Positions 51,242-60,049 of a stretch of 64,000 nt of DNA are shown here, piece after piece (positions within the stretch are counted from its first letter, which is position 1; the number at the start of each line of letters is the position of its first letter). The translations under genes and the position numbers were made by a program. Where the stretch lies: positions 49,763 through 113,762 of the forward strand of contig CANRIW010000003.1 in the NCBI GenBank assembly GCA_947630785.1, written 5' to 3'. Under the pieces are notes generated by a model. The model saw only the letters and a list, made by a program, of their open reading frames with translations. It was not told the origin of the DNA and did no database searches. This DNA is from an uncultured Oscillospiraceae bacterium. GTDB taxonomy: Bacteria; Bacillota; Clostridia; Oscillospirales; Oscillospiraceae.

Positions 51242-53308
51242 ATGAAATATGAATACTGGACGCTGAAGCCAGCCCCGGCCGCAGCCGACGCCGCGGCGCT
51301 GGCCGAAACAGGGCTGTCTCCCCTCTGCGCCGCCGTGCTGTGCGCCAGGGGGCATACCCGGCCCGACGAGGCCGCCCGTTTTCTCTCCTGCGGGATGGAT
51401 CGGCTCCACGACCCCTTCCTGATGAAGGACATGGACCGGGCCGCTGCCCGCGTGCGCTCCGCCCTGGCGCAAAATGAGATCATCGCCGTCTACGGCGACT
51501 ACGATGTGGACGGCATCACCGCCACCGCCCTGCTGACCGATTTCCTCACAAAGCGGGGGGGCGCGGTCATCAGCTATATCCCCGACCGGGAGGGCGAGGG
51601 CTACGGCCTGAACCGGGACGCGATCCTCCGGCTGAAGCGGCAGGAGGTGTCCCTGATCGTCACGGTGGACTGCGGCATCACCGCCGCCGCCGAGGTGGAC
51701 TACGCCCGCTCCCTGGGGCTGGACGTGGTCATCACCGACCATCACCACTGCATGGACGAGCTGCCTCCCGCCGCCGCCGTGGTAGACCCCCGCCGGAAGG
51801 ACTGCTCCTATCCCTTCAAGGAGCTGTGCGGCGTGGGGCTGGCTCTGAAGCTGGCCCTGGCCCTCACGCCGGAGGAGGAACGGGACGAGGTGTTCCGCCG
51901 ATACGGGGAGCTGGCCGCCATCGGCACCGTGGCTGACGTGATGAGCCTCACCGATGAAAACCGCGCCATCGTCCACCACGGGCTGGAGCTGCTCCGCCGC
52001 ACCAGGCGGCCCGGCCTCAGGGCCCTGCTGCGGGAGGCGGGCTGCGCCGATATGCCCCTCACCACCGTAAACGTGGGGTTCGGCCTGGCGCCCCGCATCA
52101 ACGCCGCCGGCCGGATGGGCAGGGCCGCGGTGGCCCTGGAGCTGCTGCTCACCGATATCCCCGCCCACGGGGAGGAGCTGGCCCAGACTCTGTGCAAAAT
52201 GAACCGGGACCGGCAGGCCATCGAACAGGCTATCGACCAGGAGTGCGACGCCTATCTGGAGCGTCACCCCGAGGAGACCGCCCCCGCCATCATCCTGGCC
52301 GGCGAGGGCTGGCACCAGGGGGTGGTGGGCATCGTGGCCTCCCGTCTGGCGGAAAAATACGCCTGTCCCGCCATCATGATCTCTCTAGACAAGGGGATCG
52401 GCAAGGGCTCCTGCCGCTCCTTCGGGGGGTTCCACCTGTTCCGGGCGCTGGAAAAGTGCGCCCCTCTGCTGACAGAGTACGGCGGCCACCACCTGGCGGC
52501 CGGCTTCACCATCCGGGAGGAGAACATCCCCGCCCTGAAGGAGTCCATCCTCCGGCAGGTCACCGAGTACACCGGTGGCAAACCCATGACCGCGGAGATC
52601 GACGTGGATGTGGAGATCGAACGCTGTTCCCTGCTCACTCTGCGTGAGGCGGAGGCCCTGTCCGCCCTGGAGCCCTTCGGCACCGGCAATCCCAGACCCG
52701 TGTTCCTGCTCCGCTCCGCCGCCGTGGTCTCCTGCTGCGACGTGGGGGGCGGCCGCCACCTGAAGATGAAGCTCCGGCGGGACGGCGTCACCCTGGACGC
52801 CATCTTCTTCTCCGCCAACGCCGCCGCCTGCGGGGTATCCCCCGGGGACAGGCTGGACGTGATCTTCACGTTGCAGGTCAATGAATTCCGTGGAGAGCGG
52901 ACGGTACAGCTCCAGCTGTGCGACCTGCGCCCAGCCCCCACCCAGGCCCAGCTGGAGCGGGAGCTGTACACCCGGCTCCGGGAGGGAGACGTTCTCTCCC
53001 GGTGGGAGGCGGGGCTGCTCCTCCCCGACCGGGCCGACTTCGCCCGGCTGTGGCGGCTGCTGGAGCAGCTGTGCGCCTCCGGCCCCGTCTCCGCCGGGCC
53101 CGCCTGGCTCAGGCAGGCCGCCCGGGACCCCTCCGGCCGGTGCCGCTACGGCCGCACCCTGGTCTGCCTTCATGTGATGGACGACCGGGGGCTCATCCGC
53201 TGGGAGACCTCCGGCGGAGAGGCCACGGTGACCGTCTGCCGGCCGGAGCGGAAGGTGGATCTGGAACAGGCCGCCCTCATGCGGCGGCTGCGGTCCCTGC
53301 TGGAATAG
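51242..53308 (+). CDS. recJ: Single-stranded-DNA-specific exonuclease RecJ
   Basis: A 688-residue 5'-3' ssDNA exonuclease for recombination and mismatch repair. The DHH-family motifs are GDYDVDGITATALL near residue 87, VDCGITAAAE, and TDHHHCMDELPPAAAVVDPRR near 166. The DHHA1 motif GEGWHQGVVGIVASRLAEKY and GKGSCRSFGGFHLFRALEKC follow. A C-terminal OB domain and an extra helical tail of about 110 residues complete it. RelA/SpoT follows 38 bp downstream. Confidence 0.96.
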   Translation: MKYEYWTLKPAPAAADAAALAETGLSPLCAAVLCARGHTRPDEAARFLSCGMDRLHDPFLMKDMDRAAARVRSALAQNEIIAVYGDYDVDGITATALLTDFLTKRGGAVISYIPDREGEGYGLNRDAILRLKRQEVSLIVTVDCGITAAAEVDYARSLGLDVVITDHHHCMDELPPAAAVVDPRRKDCSYPFKELCGVGLALKLALALTPEEERDEVFRRYGELAAIGTVADVMSLTDENRAIVHHGLELLRRTRRPGLRALLREAGCADMPLTTVNVGFGLAPRINAAGRMGRAAVALELLLTDIPAHGEELAQTLCKMNRDRQAIEQAIDQECDAYLERHPEETAPAIILAGEGWHQGVVGIVASRLAEKYACPAIMISLDKGIGKGSCRSFGGFHLFRALEKCAPLLTEYGGHHLAAGFTIREENIPALKESILRQVTEYTGGKPMTAEIDVDVEIERCSLLTLREAEALSALEPFGTGNPRPVFLLRSAAVVSCCDVGGGRHLKMKLRRDGVTLDAIFFSANAAACGVSPGDRLDVIFTLQVNEFRGERTVQLQLCDLRPAPTQAQLERELYTRLREGDVLSRWEAGLLLPDRADFARLWRLLEQLCASGPVSAGPAWLRQAARDPSGRCRYGRTLVCLHVMDDRGLIRWETSGGEATVTVCRPERKVDLEQAALMRRLRSLLE

Positions 53309-53346
53309 GCCCGCGCCGTCCCCATCCTGAAAAGCGAGGTGCTCGT

Positions 53347-55602
53347 ATGGACATCGCTCACGAGCGTTACACCCAACTTGTAAAGCACATCCCGGCCTCC
53401 ACCAGCATGGCCGATATGGAGCGCATCCACGCCGCCTTCGAATACGCCAACGCCCACCACGGCGATCAGCTCCGCAAAAGCGGCGAGCCCTATATCATCC
53501 ACCCCATCGCCGTGGCCGAGATCGTCAATGAGCTGGAGCTGGACCCGGATTCCATCATCGCCGCCCTGCTCCACGACTGCATCGAGGACACCGACGCCAC
53601 CTATGACGAGATCGCCCGGCTGTTCGGCCAGCAGGTGGCCAATCTGGTGGACGGGGTCTCCAAGCTGACCCGAATCCAGTACACCTCCAAAGAGGACGAG
53701 CAGATGGAAAATCTGCGCAAGATGTTCATGGCCATGGCCAGGGATGTGCGGGTCATCCTCATCAAGCTGTGCGACCGGCTCCACAACATGCGCACCCTTC
53801 AGTATCAGTCCACTCCCAAACAGAAGGAGAAGGCCCTGGAGACCATGGAGATCTACGCCCCCATCGCCCACCGGCTGGGGATGCAGAAGATCAAATGGGA
53901 GCTGGAGGACCTGTCCCTTCAATACCTGGACCCGGTGGCCTACGACGAGGTGGAAAAGGAGCTGGCGGAGGTCACCTCCGCCCACGCGGAATTCCTGGCC
54001 AATATGCAGGAGCGCATCGAGAAGCGGCTGGCCGAGGAGGGCATCCAGTGCCAGGTCTACGGCCGGGTAAAACACATCTACTCCATCTACCGGAAGATGT
54101 ACGCCCAGAACAAGACCATCAAGGAGATCTTCGACCTGTACGCCTTCCGGGTCATCGTACAGGACATCCCCACCTGCTACAACGTGCTGGGCTGCATCCA
54201 CGATATGTTCAAGCCCGTGCTGGGCCGGTTCAAGGACTATATCGGCACCCCCAAGCCCAACGGCTACCAGTCCCTCCACACCACCGTCATCGGCCGGGAG
54301 GGCATCCCCTTCGAGGTGCAGATCCGCACCTGGGAGATGCACCAGACCGCCGAATACGGCGTGGCCGCCCACTGGAAATACAAGCAGGGCATGGCCAACA
54401 GACAGCTGGGCACCGAGCAGGAGTTCGAGTGGGTCCGCAAGCTGCTGGAGAGCCAGCAGGACGCCGACCCGGACGAGTTCGTCCACACCCTGCGGGTGGA
54501 CATGTTCGCCGACGAGGTGTTCGTCTTTACCCCCAACGGGGACGTGAAGTCCCTCCCCGCCGGGGCCACTCCCATCGACTTCGCCTACTCCATCCACTCC
54601 GCCGTGGGCAATCACATGACGGGGGCAAGGGTCAACGGGCGGCTGGTCACCTTCGACACGCCCCTGACCAACGGCGACATCGTGGAGATCATCACCTCCC
54701 GGTCCGCCAAGGGCCCCAGCCGGGACTGGATGAAGATCTGCAAATCCAACGAGGCCCGCAACAAGATCCGCCAGTGGTTCAAAAAGGAGCGCCGGGAGGA
54801 GAACATCGCCACCGGCCGGGCCATGTTCGAGTCGGAGCTGAAGCACGCGGGGCTGACCCTGGCCGCCGTCACCGCCTCCGACCAGGTGCTGGACTCCCTG
54901 CTGAAGCAGCTGCGCTTCGGCTCGCTGGATGAGCTGTACGCCGCCATCGGCTACGGCGGCATGTCCGCCCAGAAGGCCGCCGGCCGTATCCGGGAGGAAC
55001 TGACCCGCCAGGGCCGGCTGGAGCGCCAGCGGGCGGAGCAGGAGGCCCTCCAGGCCGCCGCTGCCGCCGCAGGGGAGGCCATCTTCCCCGCCTCCGCCAA
55101 GACCGGCCAGCCCACCGGCCAGGGCAAGGCCAGCGGCGGCATCATCGTGGAGGGGCTCAACAACTGCATGGTCAAGTTCTCCAAGTGCTGCACCCCCGTC
55201 CCCGGCGACCCGGTGGTGGGGTTCATCACCCGGGGATACGGGGTGTCCATCCACCGGCAGGACTGCCCCAACGCCGACCCCGCCCGCCGCAAGCCCGACG
55301 AGCACGGCCGCTGGGTGAAGGTGTCCTGGGCCTCCGACGCCGCCGAGGCCGCCTACCGCACCTCCCTGGACATCTCCGCCAAGGACCGGGACGGCCTGGC
55401 TCTGGATATCGCCACCGTACTGTCCGCCCAGAAGGTGAAGGTGAACAACCTCTCCGCCCGCAGCCAGCCCGACGGCTACGCCGTGGTGTTCCTGGAACTG
55501 TCGGTCAAGGACCGGGCCGAGGTCACCGCCGTGGTCAACAAGCTGTCTCAGATCCCCGGCGTATTTTTGGTGCGCCGTGCCGGCGGACAGACTTCCAACT
55601 GA
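53347..55602 (+). CDS. relA: Bifunctional (p)ppGpp synthetase/hydrolase
   Basis: A 751-residue Rel protein that makes and degrades the stringent-response alarmone. The hydrolase HD site is intact: HDCIED with His76, Asp77, Glu80 and Asp81. The synthetase domain has RFKDYIGTPKPNGYQSLHTTV near residues 294-314; the RxKD form is that of bifunctional enzymes. A TGS domain (VFTPNGDVKSLPAGATPIDFAYSIHS), a zinc-finger-like CCTPVPGDPVVGF and a C-terminal ACT domain follow. The frame is open upstream into recJ, but the ATG at 53347 has the ribosome site. The wall genes follow in the same direction. Confidence 0.97.
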   Translation: MDIAHERYTQLVKHIPASTSMADMERIHAAFEYANAHHGDQLRKSGEPYIIHPIAVAEIVNELELDPDSIIAALLHDCIEDTDATYDEIARLFGQQVANLVDGVSKLTRIQYTSKEDEQMENLRKMFMAMARDVRVILIKLCDRLHNMRTLQYQSTPKQKEKALETMEIYAPIAHRLGMQKIKWELEDLSLQYLDPVAYDEVEKELAEVTSAHAEFLANMQERIEKRLAEEGIQCQVYGRVKHIYSIYRKMYAQNKTIKEIFDLYAFRVIVQDIPTCYNVLGCIHDMFKPVLGRFKDYIGTPKPNGYQSLHTTVIGREGIPFEVQIRTWEMHQTAEYGVAAHWKYKQGMANRQLGTEQEFEWVRKLLESQQDADPDEFVHTLRVDMFADEVFVFTPNGDVKSLPAGATPIDFAYSIHSAVGNHMTGARVNGRLVTFDTPLTNGDIVEIITSRSAKGPSRDWMKICKSNEARNKIRQWFKKERREENIATGRAMFESELKHAGLTLAAVTASDQVLDSLLKQLRFGSLDELYAAIGYGGMSAQKAAGRIREELTRQGRLERQRAEQEALQAAAAAAGEAIFPASAKTGQPTGQGKASGGIIVEGLNNCMVKFSKCCTPVPGDPVVGFITRGYGVSIHRQDCPNADPARRKPDEHGRWVKVSWASDAAEAAYRTSLDISAKDRDGLALDIATVLSAQKVKVNNLSARSQPDGYAVVFLELSVKDRAEVTAVVNKLSQIPGVFLVRRAGGQTSN

Positions 55603-55620
55603 CAAAGGAGTTCGATTTTC

Positions 55621-56838
55621 ATGTCCACCCCCGCGATCCAGCCGCTGCTGTTCGGCGGCGATATCAACGTATACAGCGTGGCCCGCGCCTTCCACGAGGC
55701 CTATGGCGTCAAGAGCATCGCCTACGGCATCTTCGCCGGCACCTTCCCCTGCGCCGGCAGCGCCATCATCGACTACCGCGCCTGCCCCGAGAACGAGGAC
55801 GCCGGGGCTTTCCTTCAAAATGTCAAGACCGTGGCGGCGGAGCATCCGGACAAGACGGTGCTGGTGGTGGGCTGCGGGGACAGCTATGTGAAGCTGGCGG
55901 CCCACCTGAAGGACCAGTTCCCCCCCAACGTGAAGTGCAACTACATCAGCGGCGAGATGCTGGACCGGCTCACCGACAAGGAGCAGTTTTATCAGCTCTG
56001 CGACAAATACGGCATCGACCATCCGGCCACCTTCGTGTACGAGGGGTCTATGGGCCACGGCTTCACCCTCCCCTGGGGGGCGCCCTACATCGCCAAGCCC
56101 GCCGACGGGGTGGCCTACTGGGCCACCGGCCACCGGGAGCTGAAAAAGGTGTACGTATGCCAGTCCTGGGAGGAGCTGCTGGCCGCCCTGGACCAGGTCT
56201 ACGCCGCCGGCTACCCGGGCAAAATGATCCTGCAGGAGTTCATCCCCGGGGACGACACCTATATGCGGGTGCTGACCAACTACTCCGACACCCACGGCAA
56301 GGTGAAGCTCATGTGCCTGGGCCACACTTTGCTGGAGGAGCACTCCCCCCACGGCATCGGCAACCACGCCGTCATCGTCACCGAGCACGACCAGGGCCTG
56401 AGCGACAGGATCCGGGGGATGCTGGAGGACCTGGGCTATGTGGGCTTCTCCAACTTCGACATCAAATTTGACCGGCGGGACGGGAAATACAAGGCCTTCG
56501 AGATCAACTGCCGCCAGGGGCGGAGCAACTACTATGTCACCGGGTCCGGCCACAACATCGCGGAGTACCTGGTGGGCGACCTGGTGGAGGGGAAGGACCT
56601 GCCCCTCACCGTCACGAAAGACCAGTCCCTGTGGCGGATGGTCCCTAAATTCGTGGCCTATAGATTCATCCCCAAGCGCTACCACGCCCAGATGAAGGCG
56701 CTGGTGAAGGCAGGGGCGGACCACCACTCCATGGAGTATAGCGGGGACGCCGCCCTGGGCCGCAGGATCAAGATCTGGAAAAACCACGTGGGCAACTATG
56801 TCCGCTTCAACAAGTACTGCAAAAAGCCGGAGGACTGA
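55621..56838 (+). CDS. ATP-grasp ligase resembling D-aspartate ligase (Asl type)
   Basis: A 405-residue ATP-grasp enzyme. The start GGDINVYSVARAFHEAYG, VVGCGDSYVKLA, LQEFIPGDDTYMRVL, MCLGHTLLEE followed by GIGNHAVI, and GFSNFDIKFDRRDGKYKAFEINCRQGRSNYYV (read here in parts) track the enterococcal D-aspartate ligase Aslfm as I remember it. That enzyme joins D-Asp to the side-chain amine of L-Lys in UDP-MurNAc-pentapeptide. The metal and ATP residues sit in the FEINCRQGRSN segment. The next gene is an aspartate racemase, the classic partner, and then a Mur ligase, so a peptidoglycan branch role is well supported. The exact amine acceptor is unknown. Confidence 0.8.
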   Translation: MSTPAIQPLLFGGDINVYSVARAFHEAYGVKSIAYGIFAGTFPCAGSAIIDYRACPENEDAGAFLQNVKTVAAEHPDKTVLVVGCGDSYVKLAAHLKDQFPPNVKCNYISGEMLDRLTDKEQFYQLCDKYGIDHPATFVYEGSMGHGFTLPWGAPYIAKPADGVAYWATGHRELKKVYVCQSWEELLAALDQVYAAGYPGKMILQEFIPGDDTYMRVLTNYSDTHGKVKLMCLGHTLLEEHSPHGIGNHAVIVTEHDQGLSDRIRGMLEDLGYVGFSNFDIKFDRRDGKYKAFEINCRQGRSNYYVTGSGHNIAEYLVGDLVEGKDLPLTVTKDQSLWRMVPKFVAYRFIPKRYHAQMKALVKAGADHHSMEYSGDAALGRRIKIWKNHVGNYVRFNKYCKKPED

Positions 56839-56839
56839 T

Positions 56840-57547
56840 ATGGACAGACAGGCGAAATTGGGGGTGCTGGGGGGTATGGGCCCCCAGGCCTCCCAGACCT
56901 TTTACCAGTTCGTGCTGGACCGCACCGACGCGTCCAGGGACCAGGACCACGTCCCCACCCTGATCCTGTCCGACACCGGGATGCCCGACCGGACCGCCGC
57001 CATCCTCTCCGGTCAGACGGAGGGGCTCCACGCCCGCCTGCTGGCCGACGCCAGACTGCTGGAGCAGTGCGGCTGCACCGTCCTGGCCATCCCCTGCAAC
57101 ACCTCCCACTACTTTGTGGACAGGCTCCAGGGGGAGGTGGGCGTGCCCATCCTCCACATGATCCGTGAGACCGCCAGACTGCTGGCCGCCCAGGGGAAAA
57201 AGCGCCCTGGCATCCTGGCCACCGACGGCACCATCCGGACCGGGCTCTACCAGAAGGAGTTCGCCGCCCTGGGGCTGGAGGCCGTGGCCCCTGACCCGGA
57301 CACCCAGAAGCTGGTCATGTCCATCATCTACGACGAGATCAAGCAGGGGGAAAAGGGCAGCCGGGAGAAGTTCGCCAAGATCGACAAGGCCATCCGCCGG
57401 GCGGGATGCGACTGCGCCGTGCTGGCCTGCACCGAGCTGTCGGTGTTCGCCACCTGGCACCCTCTTCCCCCCTACTACATCGACGCCATGATGGTCCTGG
57501 CTGAACAGGCCATCGCCGCCTGCGGCTATCCCCTGCGCACCATCTGA
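56840..57547 (+). CDS. Aspartate/glutamate racemase family protein (probable aspartate racemase)
   Basis: A 235-residue cofactor-independent racemase. LGVLGGMGPQASQTFYQ is the standard start, the first catalytic cysteine is in IPCNTSHYF near residue 88 and the second in CAVLACTELSVF near residue 198. The pairing with a D-aspartate-ligase-like gene 1 bp upstream points to L- to D-aspartate conversion to supply that ligase; glutamate racemase MurI is less likely. The start at 56840 overlaps the upstream region with CGGAGG in the ligase's last codons, so they are coupled. Confidence 0.86.
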   Translation: MDRQAKLGVLGGMGPQASQTFYQFVLDRTDASRDQDHVPTLILSDTGMPDRTAAILSGQTEGLHARLLADARLLEQCGCTVLAIPCNTSHYFVDRLQGEVGVPILHMIRETARLLAAQGKKRPGILATDGTIRTGLYQKEFAALGLEAVAPDPDTQKLVMSIIYDEIKQGEKGSREKFAKIDKAIRRAGCDCAVLACTELSVFATWHPLPPYYIDAMMVLAEQAIAACGYPLRTI

Positions 57548-57584
57548 CTGAATCCATTCAAAAGACGATTTGGAGGCCATGCAC

Positions 57585-59954
57585 ATGGACCTGACCCTGT
57601 ACCCCCTGAGGGAATACACCGCCCTGTTGGACCGGGAGGGGCTGCTGGCCGCCCCCCTGCCGGGAGACCTGGACCTGGACCGCGCCGTGGAGTTGGTGTC
57701 CTACAACTCCCGGGAGATGGTCCCCGGCACCCTGTTTCTCTGCAAGGGGGCCCATTTCAAGCCGGACTATCTGGCCCAGGCCGCCGAAAACGGGGCCTTC
57801 GCCTATGTCAGCGAGCGGCCCTATCCGGAGGTGGACCTGCCCTGCGTCCTGGTCAGCGACATGCGCCGGGCCATGGCCCCCATGGCGGTGAAATACTACA
57901 ACGATCCCGCCCGCCGGCTGAACGTCATCGCCGTCACCGGCACCAAGGGCAAGTCCTCCACCGCCTACTACTTGAAATATATCCTGGACGAGTACCTGGC
58001 CCCCAAGGGGGTGACCTGCGGCGTGCTGGGCTCCATCGACACCTGGGACGGGGTGGAGCGGTTCGAGTCCCACCTGACCACGCCGGAGCCCCTGGAACTG
58101 CAAAAACACTTTGCCAACGCCCTGTCCGCCGGACTGGGCTACCTGGTGATGGAGGCGTCCTCCCAGGCCCTGAAATACCACCGCACCCTGGGCACCCGGT
58201 TCGCCGCCGCCGCCTTTCTGAACATCGGCTCCGACCACATCTCCCCCATCGAGCACCCGGACTTTGACGACTATTTCCACTCCAAGCTGAAGATTTTCGC
58301 CCAGGCGTCCACCTCCTGCGTCAATCTGGACAGCGACCACGCGGACGAAATTTTGGCCGCCGCCCGCCGGGACTGCCGCCGGGTCATCACCTTCTCCCAG
58401 AAGGACCCCTCCGCCGACGTGTACGGATTCGACGTGCGTAAGCGGGGGACGGATATCATCTTCCAGGTGACCTCCCAGCGTCTCTCCAGGGAGTTCCAGC
58501 TCACCATGCCGGGGCTGTTCAACGTGGAGAACGCCCTGGCCGCCATCGCCGTGTGCGAGGCCCTAGGTATCCCTCAGCAGTGTATCTACGTGGGGCTGAT
58601 GAAGGCCCGGGTCCCCGGCCGGATGGAGGTCTACACCAACGCCAACGACACGGTCACCGCCATCGTGGACTACGCCCACAACCGCATGAGCTTTGAGACC
58701 CTGTTCCGGTCGGTACAGAAGGAGTACCCCGGCCGGCGGATCGTCACCGTGTTCGGCTGCCCCGGCAAAAAGGCCCTGGACCGCCGGCGGGACCTGGGGG
58801 AGATCTCCGGCAAATACTCCGACCTGGTGGTCCTCACCGAGGAGGACTCCGGCGAGGAGGACACCGTCTCCATCTGCAAAGAGATCGCCGGACACGTGGC
58901 GGAGCAGGGCTGTGAATATATCATCCAGCCCAACCGGGGGGAGGCCATCCGGCAGGCGGTGCTGGGCTGCGAGGTCCCCACCGTCATCCTCATCACGGGC
59001 AAGGGGGCCGAGACCCGCCAGAAGCGGGGGCTGGAGTACATCGATACCCCCTCCGACGTGGAATATGCCCAGACCTGGCTGAGGGAGTACGACGTGACCC
59101 ACCACCTGGACGGGCTGGAGAAGGCCCGCTCCCTGTCCTATGTGCTGCCCAGGCTGAAGCAGCAGGCGGGGGCCACCGTGGTGGTGAAGTACGGGGGCTC
59201 CGCCCTGGGCCCCGAGGGGGCGGTGGACTCCATCCTCCACGACGTGGCGGTGCTGCAGATGTCCGGCATCCGGGTAGTCCTGGTCCACGGGGGCGGGAAG
59301 AACATCACCGCCCTGCTGAAGCGGCTGAACGTCCCCACCCATTTTGAGAACGGCTACCGGGTCACCGACGAGGCGGCTCTGGAGTGCGCCGAGCTGGCAC
59401 TGTCCGCCCAGGTGAACAAATCCATCGTGTCCGCCCTGAACGGGCTGGACGTGTCCGCCGTGGGGGTCTCCGGCAAGGACGGGAAGCTCCTCACCGCGGA
59501 GTGCAAGGACCCCGCCCTGGGCCGGGTGGGACAGATCACAAAAGTCGATCCCCGGCTGCTGGACACCCTGCTGGGCGCGGGATTTCTCCCCGTGGTCTCC
59601 CCCATCGCCGGCAGCGAGGACGGCATAGGCTATAACTGCAACGCCGACGACGCCGCCCAGGCCGTGGCCGAGGCCCTCCACGCCAACCGGCTGGTGTTCC
59701 TCACCGACGTGGGAGGGGTGCGCATCGACAGCCGCAACCAGTCCACCGCCGTGGCCCGCATGGACGCCCAGCGGGCCCGGGAGCTGCTGGACGCCGGCCT
59801 CATCGCCGGGGGGATGGTCCCCAAGGTCACCGGCTGCCTCCACGCCCTGGATCACGGGGTGGGAGAGGTCTCCGTGCTGGACGGCACCACCGAGCACGCC
59901 CTGCTGCTGGACATGCTCCATGAGCGGGTAGCGGGCACCATCTTCACAAAATAA
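57585..59954 (+). CDS. Fusion: MurE-type Mur ligase plus acetylglutamate-kinase (ArgB)-type domain
   Basis: A 789-residue fusion. Residues about 1-500 are a MurE-like ligase: ATP loop TGTKGKSSTAYYLK (118-131), LVMEASSQALKYHR (187-200), IVDYAHNRMSFETLF (360-374). Where MurE enzymes that add DAP have DNPR, it has EEDSGEED (419-426). Residues about 528-789 are a complete amino-acid kinase: VVVKYGGSALG, LVHGGGKNI, GYRVTDEAALE, VGVSGKDGK, YNCNADDAAQA, LTDVGGVRID and GGMVPKVTG, all the acetylglutamate kinase motifs. No stop or frameshift divides them. The ATG at 57585 lies 8 bp after TTGGAGG. It probably adds a third residue other than DAP to UDP-MurNAc-dipeptide; the kinase substrate (N-acetylglutamate or a related glutamyl carboxylate) is uncertain. 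Confidence 0.88.
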   Translation: MDLTLYPLREYTALLDREGLLAAPLPGDLDLDRAVELVSYNSREMVPGTLFLCKGAHFKPDYLAQAAENGAFAYVSERPYPEVDLPCVLVSDMRRAMAPMAVKYYNDPARRLNVIAVTGTKGKSSTAYYLKYILDEYLAPKGVTCGVLGSIDTWDGVERFESHLTTPEPLELQKHFANALSAGLGYLVMEASSQALKYHRTLGTRFAAAAFLNIGSDHISPIEHPDFDDYFHSKLKIFAQASTSCVNLDSDHADEILAAARRDCRRVITFSQKDPSADVYGFDVRKRGTDIIFQVTSQRLSREFQLTMPGLFNVENALAAIAVCEALGIPQQCIYVGLMKARVPGRMEVYTNANDTVTAIVDYAHNRMSFETLFRSVQKEYPGRRIVTVFGCPGKKALDRRRDLGEISGKYSDLVVLTEEDSGEEDTVSICKEIAGHVAEQGCEYIIQPNRGEAIRQAVLGCEVPTVILITGKGAETRQKRGLEYIDTPSDVEYAQTWLREYDVTHHLDGLEKARSLSYVLPRLKQQAGATVVVKYGGSALGPEGAVDSILHDVAVLQMSGIRVVLVHGGGKNITALLKRLNVPTHFENGYRVTDEAALECAELALSAQVNKSIVSALNGLDVSAVGVSGKDGKLLTAECKDPALGRVGQITKVDPRLLDTLLGAGFLPVVSPIAGSEDGIGYNCNADDAAQAVAEALHANRLVFLTDVGGVRIDSRNQSTAVARMDAQRARELLDAGLIAGGMVPKVTGCLHALDHGVGEVSVLDGTTEHALLLDMLHERVAGTIFTK

Positions 59955-59972
59955 ATCGAAGCCACAGAAAAG

Positions 59973-60003
59973 CGGTCCCTCCGGCTTGGGAGGGACCGTT
60001 TTT
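59973..60003 (+). terminator. Terminator after MurE-ArgB
   Basis: A 10-bp stem CGGTCCCTCC with GGAGGGACCG around a 6-nt loop, followed by TTTTT. It separates the fusion from the next murE. Confidence 0.9.
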
Positions 60004-60049
60004 GCGTCCAGGTCATAGGATGGGGCAGCTCAACAAAGGGGGAAGTCCT

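Noticed and set aside
53170..56787. Long minus-strand open frame opposite recJ, relA and the ATP-grasp gene
   Set aside because: It is a mirror of conserved coding sequence and shows the same low-complexity composition; there is no ribosome site or homology.
55621..56838. Carbamoyl-phosphate or biotin-carboxylase type ATP-grasp enzyme
   Set aside because: The length, the start GGDINVYSVARAF and the racemase neighbour fit D-aspartate ligase better.
56840..57547. Glutamate racemase MurI
   Set aside because: The GGMGPQAS start and the context of a D-Asp-ligase-like gene match aspartate racemases rather than MurI, which has a DSG start.
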